From contig NZ_CP132311.1 of the NCBI RefSeq assembly GCF_030733845.1, positions 2,111,501-2,175,500 on the forward strand: a DNA stretch of 64,000 nt, in the 5' to 3' direction. Within the stretch, counting starts at the first letter, position 1, and every line of letters starts with the position of its first letter. The position numbers and the translations under genes were made by a program. The stretch is from Shinella zoogloeoides (GTDB lineage Bacteria; Pseudomonadota; Alphaproteobacteria; Rhizobiales; Rhizobiaceae). The notes below the pieces were generated by a model. The model saw nothing but the letters and a program-made list of their open reading frames with translations. It was not told the DNA's origin and ran no database searches. Positions 11,125-19,564 of the stretch are shown piece by piece.

Positions 11125-12873
11125 TCAATAAGACACAAGCAAGGCAGACCCGTCCTCACCAAATTTCGGCTTTACACCGAGAAGCGCGGCGGAGCGGCGG
11201 ATGATTTCGCCCACCATCGGCGCGGCGTTGAGACCGGCGGTGCGGCCCCCGCCCTCGCCTGTCTGCGGCGCATCGATAAAGGTCAGGACGACGTATTTCG
11301 GGTCGTCGATCGGGAAGGCCGAAAGGAAGGCATTGAAGTTCTGCGTGTTGGAATAACGCCCGCCGACAACCTTGTTGGCCGTGCCGGTCTTGCCCCCGAC
11401 ATTGAAGCCGGGAACCAGCGCCCGGCGGCCGGAACCGTCGTTGGCGTTGAGCTTGAAGAGGTAGCGCATCTTCTCGACGGTGTCGGGCTTGACCACCACC
11501 TTGGCGACCTCGTTGGCCTCGTCGGCCGTGCGCGGCAGGAAGGTGGGATTGATGAGCAGGCCGCCGTTCATCAGGGCGGCGGCGGCGACCGCCGTCTGCA
11601 GCGGCGTGGTGGAGACGCCATGGCCGAAGGAGATGGTGATCGAGTTGATCTTCTTCCACTCGCGCGGCTGGGTCGGCGTCTTCACCTCCGGCAGCTCGGT
11701 TTCGAGGCGCGTCAGGAGGCCGAGCCGGGTCAGGAACTCCTTGTGCCCGGCGATCCCCACGACGTCGGCCATCTTCGCCGTGCCGATGTTCGACGAATAC
11801 TGGAAGATCTCCGGCACGGTCAGCACCCGGTGCTTTCCGTGGAAGTCCTTGATCGTGAAGCCGCCGATGCGGATGGGCGCGCGCGCGTCGAAACTGTCGG
11901 TGATCTTCACCTTGCCGGAATCGAGCGCCATGGCGGTGGTGAAGCTCTTGAAGGTCGAGCCCATCTCGAACGTGCCGTTCGACATGCGGTTCATCCAGCC
12001 TTCCTTGGCGCCCTCCGCCGGATTGTTCGGATCGTAGTCCGGTACGGAGGCCATGGCGAGGATCTCGCCGGTATGCACGTCCATCACGACGGCCCCGGCG
12101 GCGATCGCCTTGTATTTCTCCATGCCTTCCTTGACGACTTCGCGCACGATGGCCTGGACGCGAAGGTCGATGGAAAGGCGCACCGGCTCCAGCTTGGCGT
12201 CGCTCGTCATGCCGATGGCCGCAAGATCGGCAAGCCCCTGGCTGTCGATGTAGCGCTCCATGCCGGCAATGCCGCGGTTGTCGATATTGACATGGCCGAC
12301 GATGTGCGAGGCGGTGGCGCCGCCCGGATAGAAGCGGCGCTTTTCCGGCCGGAAGCCGACACCGGGAATGCCAAGCGCCAGGATGCGGCTCTGCTGCTTG
12401 GGGGTGAGTTGGCGCTTCAGCCACTGGAAGCGCGACTTGGAGGTCAGCTTGCGATAGGTGCCGCGCCGGTCGAGGTCCGGCATCACGGTCGCGAGCATCT
12501 CGACGGCCTCGTCCACATCGACGATCTTGTGCGGTTCGGCATAGAGCGAGACGGTGCGGATGTCGGTCGCCAGGATCTCGCCGTTGCGGTCCACGATATC
12601 GGGACGCGAGGCCATCAGGTGGTCGGCCGGGCCGATCGAGGAGACCGTCTCCGGCGAGGCCATGCCGTATTGCACGAGGCGGCCGCCGATCACGGCATAG
12701 ACCATGCCGAAGCAGCAGATGATGACGGCGACGCGGCTGCGGGCCTGCGAGCCGGAGCGCTTGCGCGTACCCTCGAAGGCCTGGCCGCCATTGCCGCCGG
12801 TCCGGTTGTTGTTGCCGCCGGCGCTGAAATGCGCCTTGCTCTTCAAGTCCATGATGCGGGAGAGAAACGACAT
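11125..12873 (-). CDS. ftsI: Septal peptidoglycan transpeptidase (class B PBP3)
   Basis: Division-specific transpeptidase that crosslinks septal peptidoglycan with FtsW. The 582-aa protein has a cytoplasmic N-terminus, one membrane anchor (about residues 47-67), a pedestal domain and the penicillin-binding triads STFK (306-309), SSN (360-362) and KTG (495-497). The start codon overlaps the ftsL stop by one base (TGATG at 12871-12875). Confidence 0.96.
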   Translation of the reverse strand: MSFLSRIMDLKSKAHFSAGGNNNRTGGNGGQAFEGTRKRSGSQARSRVAVIICCFGMVYAVIGGRLVQYGMASPETVSSIGPADHLMASRPDIVDRNGEILATDIRTVSLYAEPHKIVDVDEAVEMLATVMPDLDRRGTYRKLTSKSRFQWLKRQLTPKQQSRILALGIPGVGFRPEKRRFYPGGATASHIVGHVNIDNRGIAGMERYIDSQGLADLAAIGMTSDAKLEPVRLSIDLRVQAIVREVVKEGMEKYKAIAAGAVVMDVHTGEILAMASVPDYDPNNPAEGAKEGWMNRMSNGTFEMGSTFKSFTTAMALDSGKVKITDSFDARAPIRIGGFTIKDFHGKHRVLTVPEIFQYSSNIGTAKMADVVGIAGHKEFLTRLGLLTRLETELPEVKTPTQPREWKKINSITISFGHGVSTTPLQTAVAAAALMNGGLLINPTFLPRTADEANEVAKVVVKPDTVEKMRYLFKLNANDGSGRRALVPGFNVGGKTGTANKVVGGRYSNTQNFNAFLSAFPIDDPKYVVLTFIDAPQTGEGGGRTAGLNAAPMVGEIIRRSAALLGVKPKFGEDGSALLVSY

Positions 12874-13262
12874 CAGTTTGCCACCGATCCGGTTTGGATT
12901 GCATCCGTGCCCGAAGTCTTCTTCTTGTTCTTGGCGACCTTCTCTTCCTTGGCCGGCTCCAGCGCCGGCAATTCGTCCATGCGCATCGGCAGCTCGTTCG
13001 GTTGCGCGAGCTGGGTCGATTCGGTCGGCACGAGCTTGAGGTCTGCCTCGAAGGTCTTGACGAGACGGTTCAGGCGGTTCGGCTGGGTGAGCAGCGCCCA
13101 GTCGGCCTTGAGAAGATCGATCGTGTCCTCTTCGAGTTTGATCTCGGAATCGAGCTTGCGCACCTCTTCGAGCTTGTTCTCGGCCTGGTGCTTGATCGAA
13201 TAGGTGACGGTGGCTGCTGCGGTCATCACCGCGATCATCACGACATCAAGGGTACGGAACAT
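12873..13262 (-). CDS. ftsL: Cell division protein FtsL
   Basis: Small bitopic division protein, 129 aa: one N-terminal membrane segment (about residues 5-24), then a charged heptad-like stretch consistent with the FtsL/FtsB coiled coil, and a low-complexity Lys-rich tail. Sequence similarity in this family is weak, so the call rests mainly on topology and the invariant position between rsmH and ftsI. It is 3 bp from rsmH and coupled to ftsI by a one-base overlap. Confidence 0.85.
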   Translation of the reverse strand: MFRTLDVVMIAVMTAAATVTYSIKHQAENKLEEVRKLDSEIKLEEDTIDLLKADWALLTQPNRLNRLVKTFEADLKLVPTESTQLAQPNELPMRMDELPALEPAKEEKVAKNKKKTSGTDAIQTGSVAN

Positions 13263-13265
13263 CTC

Positions 13266-14291
13266 TCAGCTTCCCATCTTCTCGAGGTCGGCAAGGTTTG
13301 GCAGGTTGAAGATGGACAGATCATCTGTCCCGGCAGGGGCGCTGGTGCGCTCGCCTGCCCTCAGCTTCGCGGATCGGGCACGCGGATTGACCGCGCTCTC
13401 CTCGTCGCTGGCAGCCACCATAGGGCGCCCGACTGGTGCGAAGGTTGCGGCGCGTTCGTGCACTTCCGGAAGATGTCGCGAGCCCGACGCCTTGCCGGCG
13501 CGATCCTGGAAGAACTTCTTGACGATGCGGTCTTCCAGCGAATGGAAGGAGACTATGACGAGCCGGCCGCCGGGCTTCAGCGCACGCTCGGCGGCGAAAA
13601 GCGCCGCGGCGAGTTCCCCCAGCTCGTCGTTGACGAAGACGCGCAGCGCCTGGAAGACGCGCGTTGCGGGGTGGATCTTGTCCTTGGCCTTGCGGGGCGT
13701 CACAGTCTCGATGAGGTTGGCGAGCTGCCGAGTCGTGGTGAAGGGCTCCTTCTCGCGCGCCTTCTCGATGGCGCGGGCGATACGGCCCGCCTGCTTCTCC
13801 TCGCCGAGGAAACCGAAGATGCGGATGAGGTCGGAGACTTTTGCGCGATTGACGACATCGGCCGCCGAAACGCCGGACGCCGACATGCGCATGTCGAGCG
13901 GACCGTTCTTCTGGAAGGAGAAGCCGCGCTCGGCCTCGTCGATCTGCATGGAGGAGACGCCGACATCGAGCACGACGCCGTCGAGCCCGCCCGCGGGCGC
14001 GTGGCTCGCAAGATCGGAAAAGCGCGAATGGATGAGCGTCAGGCGGCCGCCGGAGGCTGCCACCAGCCCCTGCCCGCCGGCTATGGCCGTCGGATCGCGA
14101 TCAAGGCCGATGACATCGGCGCCGGCAGCGAGAATGGCCGTACTGTAGCCGCCCGCCCCGAACGTGCCGTCGAGAATGACCTCGCCGGGCTTGGGCGCGA
14201 GCGCCGCCATGACCTCGGAGAGAAGAACCGGAATGTGACGGACCGGTCCGCCATCGGCTTCAGAAAAACCTCCGCCAAGATCCGCCGTCAT
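13266..14291 (-). CDS. rsmH: 16S rRNA m4C1402 methyltransferase
   Basis: SAM-dependent methyltransferase (former mraW) acting on C1402 of 16S rRNA. From ATG 14291 it is 341 aa, typical for rhizobia. It shows [10 protein letters not shown] near the N-terminus, the SAM motif [10 protein letters not shown] and the late motif [12 protein letters not shown]. The frame is open far upstream through mraZ, but the ATG at 14291, 14 bp past the mraZ stop, matches family N-termini. Confidence 0.95.
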   Translation of the reverse strand: MTADLGGGFSEADGGPVRHIPVLLSEVMAALAPKPGEVILDGTFGAGGYSTAILAAGADVIGLDRDPTAIAGGQGLVAASGGRLTLIHSRFSDLASHAPAGGLDGVVLDVGVSSMQIDEAERGFSFQKNGPLDMRMSASGVSAADVVNRAKVSDLIRIFGFLGEEKQAGRIARAIEKAREKEPFTTTRQLANLIETVTPRKAKDKIHPATRVFQALRVFVNDELGELAAALFAAERALKPGGRLVIVSFHSLEDRIVKKFFQDRAGKASGSRHLPEVHERAATFAPVGRPMVAASDEESAVNPRARSAKLRAGERTSAPAGTDDLSIFNLPNLADLEKMGS

Positions 14292-14305
14292 TCCGATTCT
14301 CCGTC

Positions 14306-14746
14306 TTACTCCGAGCCCAGACCTCGCGTCCTGAACTCTTCTCGGGCAGCCGCCTGCGTGGCTTGAAATGTCTGCGGCGCCCAGAGCTGAAAATGATCCG
14401 CCCGACCGACAAAGGTCACCTCCGTCGTGATGCCCGTATAGTCCCGGATGAAATCCGTGACCGGCAGGCGCCCTTCCGAATCGAGCTTCATGAAGACGCC
14501 GCCCCCGTGAATGAGGAGCGACATCGAATTGGCCTTCGGCGAAAAAACATCCTCGCTGGCGATCTGGCGCTCGAATCGATCGAGCAGATCCAGCCCACCG
14601 ACGCTGACCGCCGGAAACATGAAATCCTGGAAGCAGTAAAGTTCCCGGATGTCGCGTTGCGACAGAACGGAGCGGAATGCCGAGGGAACGGAAACCCGTC
14701 CCTTGGCATCGATCCTGTTTGTCGCATTCGACAGGAACCGGTTCAT
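14306..14746 (-). CDS. mraZ: Transcriptional regulator MraZ
   Basis: AbrB-fold DNA-binding protein that represses its own dcw operon in E. coli. The 146-aa product has the two expected half-repeats: [16 protein letters not shown] near the N-terminus and [16 protein letters not shown] in the second half. ATG 14746 is chosen by homologue start; the frame extends further upstream without support. Four TGGG boxes 180-213 bp upstream form its likely operator. Confidence 0.94.
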   Translation of the reverse strand: MNRFLSNATNRIDAKGRVSVPSAFRSVLSQRDIRELYCFQDFMFPAVSVGGLDLLDRFERQIASEDVFSPKANSMSLLIHGGGVFMKLDSEGRLPVTDFIRDYTGITTEVTFVGRADHFQLWAPQTFQATQAAAREEFRTRGLGSE

Positions 14747-15164
14747 GACGCGATACAGCCGCTTCCAAAGCCGGAGCGCTGTGCATCCCCCCCGGCATAA
14801 CAAACACAATACGACGCGCACGAACCAGCCCTGATGCTACGCGTTCGCGTCGCACCGTCCCCAGCGGGTTTGCCTCAAAGCTTTGCGATGATCGGACGCT
14901 CATGCGTCCTCGTGCAGTATGGTTTTGGGATAACATGGGACCATATGGGCGTCAATGGGAAGAGACCTCGTTCCCGTATTCAGACCGTCAAATGTTTATA
15001 AGGCGTTAAGTTTAACAAAACGTTAGGAAGCCCCCTTCAACGCCTTGTATTTGCACGGGGTAAAACGCGACGCGCGTGCGCGCAGCCCAACGCAAGGCAT
15101 GCGCGAACTCCAGGAAATTCAGCACATTAGCAGACCGTGAAAAATAGTCCGCAAAAGAGGGGGA
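14747..15164. other. Intergenic region between mraZ and rnpB
   Basis: Holds the long mraZ leader and operator on the left. The part from about 14960 to 15164 is relatively AT-rich, includes an imperfect GTTAA/TTAAC inverted pair (15005-15016) and the 3' flank of rnpB. No credible coding frame or further RNA gene was seen here. Confidence 0.6.
14926..14959 (-). promoter_or_regulatory. MraZ operator (four TGGG boxes) overlapping the mraZ promoter
   Basis: On the plus strand TGGG occurs at 14926, 14936, 14946 and 14956, an exact 10-bp period. E. coli MraZ binds TGGGN repeats spaced by 5 bp, i.e. the same 10-bp pitch. On the minus strand a sigma70-like promoter, TTGACG (14955-14950), 17-bp spacer, TATCCC (14932-14927), lies inside the array, so MraZ binding would block it. 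The predicted leader is about 175 nt. Confidence 0.75.
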
Positions 15165-15169
15165 TTTTT
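15136..15169 (-). terminator. Possible rnpB terminator
   Basis: Directly past the 3' end of the RNase P RNA the minus strand reads GCAAAA, a C-rich loop, TTTTGC, and shortly after it a run of five T. The stem is weak, so this is a tentative terminator. Confidence 0.4.
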
Positions 15170-15570
15170 GCCAGTTGGCCTGTAAGCCGGGTTCTGTATG
15201 GCTCCGGTTTGCACCGGAACGTGGCAGCCATTCATCTGGGACCGGACTTGCGCCCGGCCTCTTGCAACCCACCCGGATGACCGGCCCGGAAACAGGCTGA
15301 ACCGCTTGCGCGGTTCGCGTCATCCCTATTCGGTTTTGCTCCCGGTGGGGTTTACCGTGCCGTCCATGTCGCCATGGCCGCGGTGGGCTCTTACCCCACC
15401 CTTTCACCCTTACCTTCCGAGGAAGGCGGTTTGCTTTCTGTGGCACTTTCCCTGGGGTCGCCCCCGCCGGACGTTATCCGGCACCGTGTTTCCGTGGAGC
15501 CCGGACTTTCCTCACCCTGCGGTCTTTCGACCCTTGCAAGGCGCGGCTGCCCGGCCAACTGGCAGGGGCT
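15166..15570 (-). ncRNA. rnpB: RNase P RNA, class A
   Basis: Catalytic RNA that matures tRNA 5' ends with the RnpA protein. On the minus strand the conserved core GAGGAAAGTCCGGGCTCC lies near the 5' end, and the universal 3' element ACAGAACCCGGCTTACAGG near the 3' end. The ends pair as helix P1: GGCCAACTGGC at 15553-15563 on the plus strand is the complement of 15170-15180. This gives a transcript of about 400 nt; exact termini are estimated to within about 5 nt. Confidence 0.95.
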
Positions 15571-15609
15571 GACTAGCCCATGCGGACGGGAAAGACCAGA
15601 GGCTTGAGG

Positions 15610-15665
15610 GTTTTTACGCATTGTCCTTCGCAAAACCGCTTCACGCTTTTGCTGGAAATGCTCTA
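15610..15665. repeat. Rhizobial short intergenic repeat element
   Basis: On the minus strand the segment reads CTAGAGCATTTCCAGCAAAA, then GAAGCGGTTTTGCG and ends GCGTAAAAAC. From memory this closely resembles a short palindromic element found in many copies in Rhizobiaceae genomes. It sits immediately upstream of rnpB and its right end provides the TAG stop of the neighbouring oxidoreductase gene. Confidence 0.65.
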
Positions 15666-16844
15666 GCGAAAATGAACGGCGAAATCCGTCGCATAGTCCG
15701 GCTCTTCGAGCCGGCCGCGAATCACCAGGTCCGCGCCGATACGGCCGATCTCGTCCGAGCTCTTCGCCGCAGCGCCGTTGCCGCCGGTCAGCAGCGCGAC
15801 GCGCTCGCCCTCGACAAAGCCCGCATAGGGATAGCCATGCGTGGTGTAGGTCGTCACGCACGGTACGGAAACCAGCCGCACCGGTTTCAGGTCCGGAACA
15901 GAACGGGCAAGCAGGTGCTTGAGATGGGCGACCGCTTCGGGGCGCCCCTCCCCGCGGAACCAGTCGCGGATCGCCTGCTCGTCCTCGATCTCCACCTCGA
16001 TCGGATCGCCGCCGATCTTGAGATAGGTCTCACCGTCGGGATAGACGATCGGCGGCAGGAAATAGAAATGCTCGGAAGGGTCGGCGCTTTCATCGATCCA
16101 GGACGGCATGCCGCGATAGGCCTCGGCCTGTTGCGGCGTGAGCTGCGCCAGGACGATGGTGCGCGCCTTGACGACCAAGGCCGGCACCTTCGCAAGCAGC
16201 CCCGGCGCCCGCGAAAACCCACCCGTCGCCACCAGCACGCGCCCGCCCGTCACCGTCTCGCCGGATCTCAGCACCACCGCCGCCCGGTCGCCGGCATCGC
16301 GCACCGAAACGGCATCGTCCAAGATTGAGACGCCGCCGGCCTTTTCGAGGCAGGCGACCTGCGCGGCGACCAGCTTGCGCGGATCGACATAGCCCGCGCC
16401 CGTGGTTTCGAAGATACCCGCGGAGGTTTCCGGCAGGTCGAACCAGGGGAACCGCCTGCGCAGTTCGGCACGGTCGAGCAGCGGCGCATCGAGCGCATAG
16501 CGCCTGGCGACCGCCTCGACCGCATTGACGAAATCGCCGCCGGCAGGCCCGCTGATCAGGCAGCCGGTCTCGCCGAAGAAGGAGATGCCGGTTTCCGCCT
16601 CGATCTCGCGGTAGCGGGCAATCGACCGCCTTGCGAGCAGCGCCCAGTCGGCATCCTGGTCGATGGTACGCGTGATGCGGCCGCTGTCGTAGTGGCTGGA
16701 GAACACGCCGTCATGGCGCCTCCAGTCTGCCGGTTCGCCCCGGCCGACGAGCGCCACCGAGGCGCCCGTTTTGCTAAGGTGCCGCGCGGCGGCGGCCCCC
16801 ATCATGCCCCTGCCCACCACGACGAAATCGAAATGCCGAACCAT
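15663..16844 (-). CDS. FAD-dependent oxidoreductase, DAO/sarcosine oxidase-like
   Basis: Flavoprotein of the D-amino-acid oxidase (DadA/SoxB) superfamily, 393 aa, probably cytoplasmic. The N-terminus carries a Rossmann dinucleotide motif, VVGRGMMGAAAARHL (residues 9-23), and the C-terminal part has a second FAD contact, LLTGGNGAAAKSS. The substrate, probably a secondary or D-amine, cannot be told from sequence. It is a single gene between rnpB and a lytic transglycosylase; its stop codon lies in the repeat element at 15610-15665. Confidence 0.8.
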   Translation of the reverse strand: MVRHFDFVVVGRGMMGAAAARHLSKTGASVALVGRGEPADWRRHDGVFSSHYDSGRITRTIDQDADWALLARRSIARYREIEAETGISFFGETGCLISGPAGGDFVNAVEAVARRYALDAPLLDRAELRRRFPWFDLPETSAGIFETTGAGYVDPRKLVAAQVACLEKAGGVSILDDAVSVRDAGDRAAVVLRSGETVTGGRVLVATGGFSRAPGLLAKVPALVVKARTIVLAQLTPQQAEAYRGMPSWIDESADPSEHFYFLPPIVYPDGETYLKIGGDPIEVEIEDEQAIRDWFRGEGRPEAVAHLKHLLARSVPDLKPVRLVSVPCVTTYTTHGYPYAGFVEGERVALLTGGNGAAAKSSDEIGRIGADLVIRGRLEEPDYATDFAVHFR

Positions 16845-16923
16845 GCTTCACCCTCGCTCTTCGCAAATGGCATAGCATGGCCGCGGGCCGATTCCAGCCC
16901 GCGAAAAGTCACGCATCGCAGGC

Positions 16924-17586
16924 TCAGTCGATGTAGTTCTGAACCTTGCCGCAATAGCGCTTGGAGACCGGGTTCATGCGCTTTGCGCCATGGCCGGCAT
17001 TGTATTTCAGGATGGTGCCGCAGGTCGTGCCGCCGCCGAGCTCATGCGCCATGGCGAGATACTTCATGCCGAACTTGATGTTCGTCTCCGGATCGTAGAG
17101 ACCCTTGGCGCTGCCGCGATAGCCCATCATGCGCGCCGTCGCCGGCTTGATCTGCATGAGGCCGATTTCGCCGGCGCTGCCGCGGGCCTTCGGATTGAAA
17201 TTGCTCTCGACGCGCACGACGGCATGCGCCAGATCCACCGGCACGCCGTAGCTCTTCGCATAGGTCTGGATGATGCTGGAATAGCTCGCCGTCTTGACGC
17301 CCGATGCCAGCGGGTTTTCCGGCTTGGCATAGCCGGTCGTGCTCTTGAAGGTCTTCAGCTTGCCGACGACCACGCCGTCCTTGTCGATCACCGTCTTGCG
17401 CTTGTTGCGCTTGACCGACGTCTTGCGGACCTTCTCCTTGCCGTCGACCTTTTCCTTCTTCGGGGTCTGGCCCACAGTCCGGGCGCTCCAAACCCGGTCA
17501 TCGCCGGGCGAGGCATGCGCCATGCCGGCGGAAAAAACGGACACACAAAGGCAGGCCGCGCTCATGGCAGCAAGAAGTCTTCTCAT
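16924..17586 (-). CDS. Secreted lytic transglycosylase (SLT fold)
   Basis: Predicted periplasmic murein lytic transglycosylase, 220 aa. It has a Sec signal peptide (cleavage near AHA-SP, residue 25), a Lys/Arg-rich linker, then the SLT catalytic region: the general-acid Glu in VVRVESNFNP, the GLMQIKPATA motif and a C-terminal AKRMNPVSKRYC tail. It resembles the lipoprotein transglycosylase at 21613-22542, especially GLMQIK and the motif (E/D)TNIK. Confidence 0.88.
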   Translation of the reverse strand: MRRLLAAMSAACLCVSVFSAGMAHASPGDDRVWSARTVGQTPKKEKVDGKEKVRKTSVKRNKRKTVIDKDGVVVGKLKTFKSTTGYAKPENPLASGVKTASYSSIIQTYAKSYGVPVDLAHAVVRVESNFNPKARGSAGEIGLMQIKPATARMMGYRGSAKGLYDPETNIKFGMKYLAMAHELGGGTTCGTILKYNAGHGAKRMNPVSKRYCGKVQNYID

Positions 17587-17811
17587 CTAGTTGTCGTCTC
17601 CAAAAGGCGCAAAGGCAGAGCCTCGGGCCGCGGCATCCTTGGCCGTGCACCCTGCGCTAACGTCTCGATCATCGTTGATTGCGACCAGGCCCTGACCGCA
17701 TGCTGCGCTGCAACGAACGCAGCCGGAAAAGACATGCCCAATCGGGTCAGGATGTGGCGGAGCGATAAACTTCTGTTACAGAGTGTAATATTCTAATAAA
17801 CGCATAAGCTG

Positions 17812-18576
17812 TCAGACGGCCAGTCGCGGCAGTGCGGAAAGCAGCCGGTGCAGCGTATCGATGGTCGAAAAATCGGCGATGCCGTCGACCTGTCCGGGGC
17901 GGAAATGACGCTGGAAAGCCTCGACGGCGCCACGCGTTTTTTCCGAGTAAATCCCATCGATTTCAACATCATAGCCGTAGAGCGACAGCATCGTCTCCAG
18001 CGCCTCGACCGGCTGACCGGCGTCCCCCTGCTGGAAGAAGCGCCCGCCGGCGATGGGCGACGGCTCCACCCAGTGCCCGACACCCCCGGCATGAAGGCGT
18101 TCCCAGGGGAAATTTTCACCCGGATCGACCTTGCGAACGGGGGCCACATCGCTGTGCGCAAGCACGCGTTCGGGGGCAATTCCCCACCTTTCGCCACAAT
18201 CGCGACACAGTTCGATGACCGCCGCGATCTGCGGATCGGGAAAATCCGGCAAGCCGCCGGGGTGGCCGGGATTGGCGATCTCGATGCCGATGGAAGCCGA
18301 GTTGATGTCGACCTCGCCCTTCCAGAAGCTCTTCCCCGCATGCCAGGCGCGGTCCGCCTCGCGCACGAGCTGCTCGACGCGCCCGTCCTCGTGCACGAAG
18401 TAGTGACAGGAGACCTGGCTTTCCGGCGCGCAAAGCCACTTCAGCGCGCCGTCCGCCGTTGCCATGCCGGTATAATGCAGGAGGATGATATCCGGAGTGC
18501 GCCCGCCTGCCCGTTCGCCGAAGTTCGGCGACGGCGCTGCAGTCGCGCCGGCATAGTCACATGTGAATGCGCTCAT
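17812..18576 (-). CDS. N-acetylmuramoyl-L-alanine amidase with peptidoglycan-binding domain
   Basis: Zinc amidase of the amidase_2 family (AmpD/AmiD type), 254 aa, cleaving the MurNAc-L-Ala bond. The metal-binding His is in ILLHYTGM (about residue 34), further fold motifs are SCHYFVHEDG and AWHAGKS, and a C-terminal PG-binding-1 domain follows (about residues 175-245). No signal peptide is obvious, which points to cytoplasmic muropeptide recycling, as AmpD does. It overlaps the upstream djlA-like gene by 4 bp. Confidence 0.88.
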   Translation of the reverse strand: MSAFTCDYAGATAAPSPNFGERAGGRTPDIILLHYTGMATADGALKWLCAPESQVSCHYFVHEDGRVEQLVREADRAWHAGKSFWKGEVDINSASIGIEIANPGHPGGLPDFPDPQIAAVIELCRDCGERWGIAPERVLAHSDVAPVRKVDPGENFPWERLHAGGVGHWVEPSPIAGGRFFQQGDAGQPVEALETMLSLYGYDVEIDGIYSEKTRGAVEAFQRHFRPGQVDGIADFSTIDTLHRLLSALPRLAV

Positions 18577-19313
18577 GCAGCGCAGCGTTCCTTCTCGATC
18601 GCCTCATAGGCAGCGTTGAGCGCGGCCATGCGGTCGTTCGCAATCTGATGGAACTCGGCCGGCACGCCACGCGCCACCAACCTATCAGGATGATGCTCGG
18701 AGGCAAGCACGCGATAGCGCTTGCGGATCTCCGAAAAGTCGTCGCTGGGCTTCACGCCGAGCACCTTGTAAGGGTCGCGACCGCTGATATGGACATGGCG
18801 CGCCGTGATCTGCTCGAAGCGCTCCTCGGCCATGCCGAAGATTTCCGCGACGCGGCCGAGAAAGGCCATTTCGTTCTCGTGGATCATCCCGTCTGCTTTC
18901 GCGATGTGGAACAGGCCGTCGACGATATCCTCGAGGATCGGGCAGTTCTTCTCGCAGGAGACGCAGAGCGCCTTCATCTTCTCCGCATAGGCCTCGTAAC
19001 CCGCAACGTCCTGACGCGCGAGGTTATACAGCCGGGCGACATTGGCCGCCTGGTTGTCGGGATATTTGAAGATGTCCTTGAAGGCATCGACCTCGGCAGT
19101 CGTGACGATGCCGTCCGCCTTCGCCATCTTGGCGGAAAGCGCGATCATCGCGACGGAAAAGGCCACCTGTCGGCGCGTTTCCGGATCGCCCTCGAACAGG
19201 GTCCGCACGGCCTCGACCACGCCGGACAGCACATTGCTGGCGGCATCCGAGACCATGCCGACGAGGCGATCCCACACGGCACTGATGAAGCAACTTGGCG
19301 AATTCTGGAACAT
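18573..19313 (-). CDS. DjlA-like co-chaperone: TerB domain plus J domain
   Basis: Protein with an N-terminal TerB/DjlA-like helical domain (with SVAMIALSAKMAKADG) and a C-terminal J domain containing the HPD motif (SEHHPDRLV) that stimulates DnaK ATPase. About 246 aa from the ATG at 19313. The start is uncertain: the ribosome site is weak and homologues begin close to the VWDRLVG segment, so a GTG a few codons later is an alternative. It forms a two-gene unit with the downstream amidase. Confidence 0.82.
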   Translation of the reverse strand: MFQNSPSCFISAVWDRLVGMVSDAASNVLSGVVEAVRTLFEGDPETRRQVAFSVAMIALSAKMAKADGIVTTAEVDAFKDIFKYPDNQAANVARLYNLARQDVAGYEAYAEKMKALCVSCEKNCPILEDIVDGLFHIAKADGMIHENEMAFLGRVAEIFGMAEERFEQITARHVHISGRDPYKVLGVKPSDDFSEIRKRYRVLASEHHPDRLVARGVPAEFHQIANDRMAALNAAYEAIEKERCAA

Positions 19314-19564
19314 AAGGTGATCTTGATCAGACAATTGCAGGGAAAGCAAGGCACGGAGCCGCGATTTCGCCCCCAATGACGAAATTTTGATGCCCCTCAT
19401 TAAGTGGCGCCATCAGAATTTATGGATCGGAGGATTTTCGCCTGTGGAGCACAGAAGACAATCCGTCATGGAGTGCGGATAAGTTCACCGCGCCGTTCCC
19501 CTTGCGGGGATTATACGCTAGAGAACGCCCACCCATCAGGACGGGCTGAAGCCGAGGAGGAATT

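Noticed and set aside
10705..13203. Very long open frame (832 codons) on the plus strand opposite ftsI, ftsL and murE
   Set aside because: It is antisense to well-recognised genes; its translation is rich in Arg, Gly, Asp and His without domains, as expected for shadow frames in high-GC DNA.
15198..15861. Open frames on both strands across the RNase P RNA gene
   Set aside because: The conserved RNA core and P1 pairing explain the sequence; the translations have no recognisable protein features.
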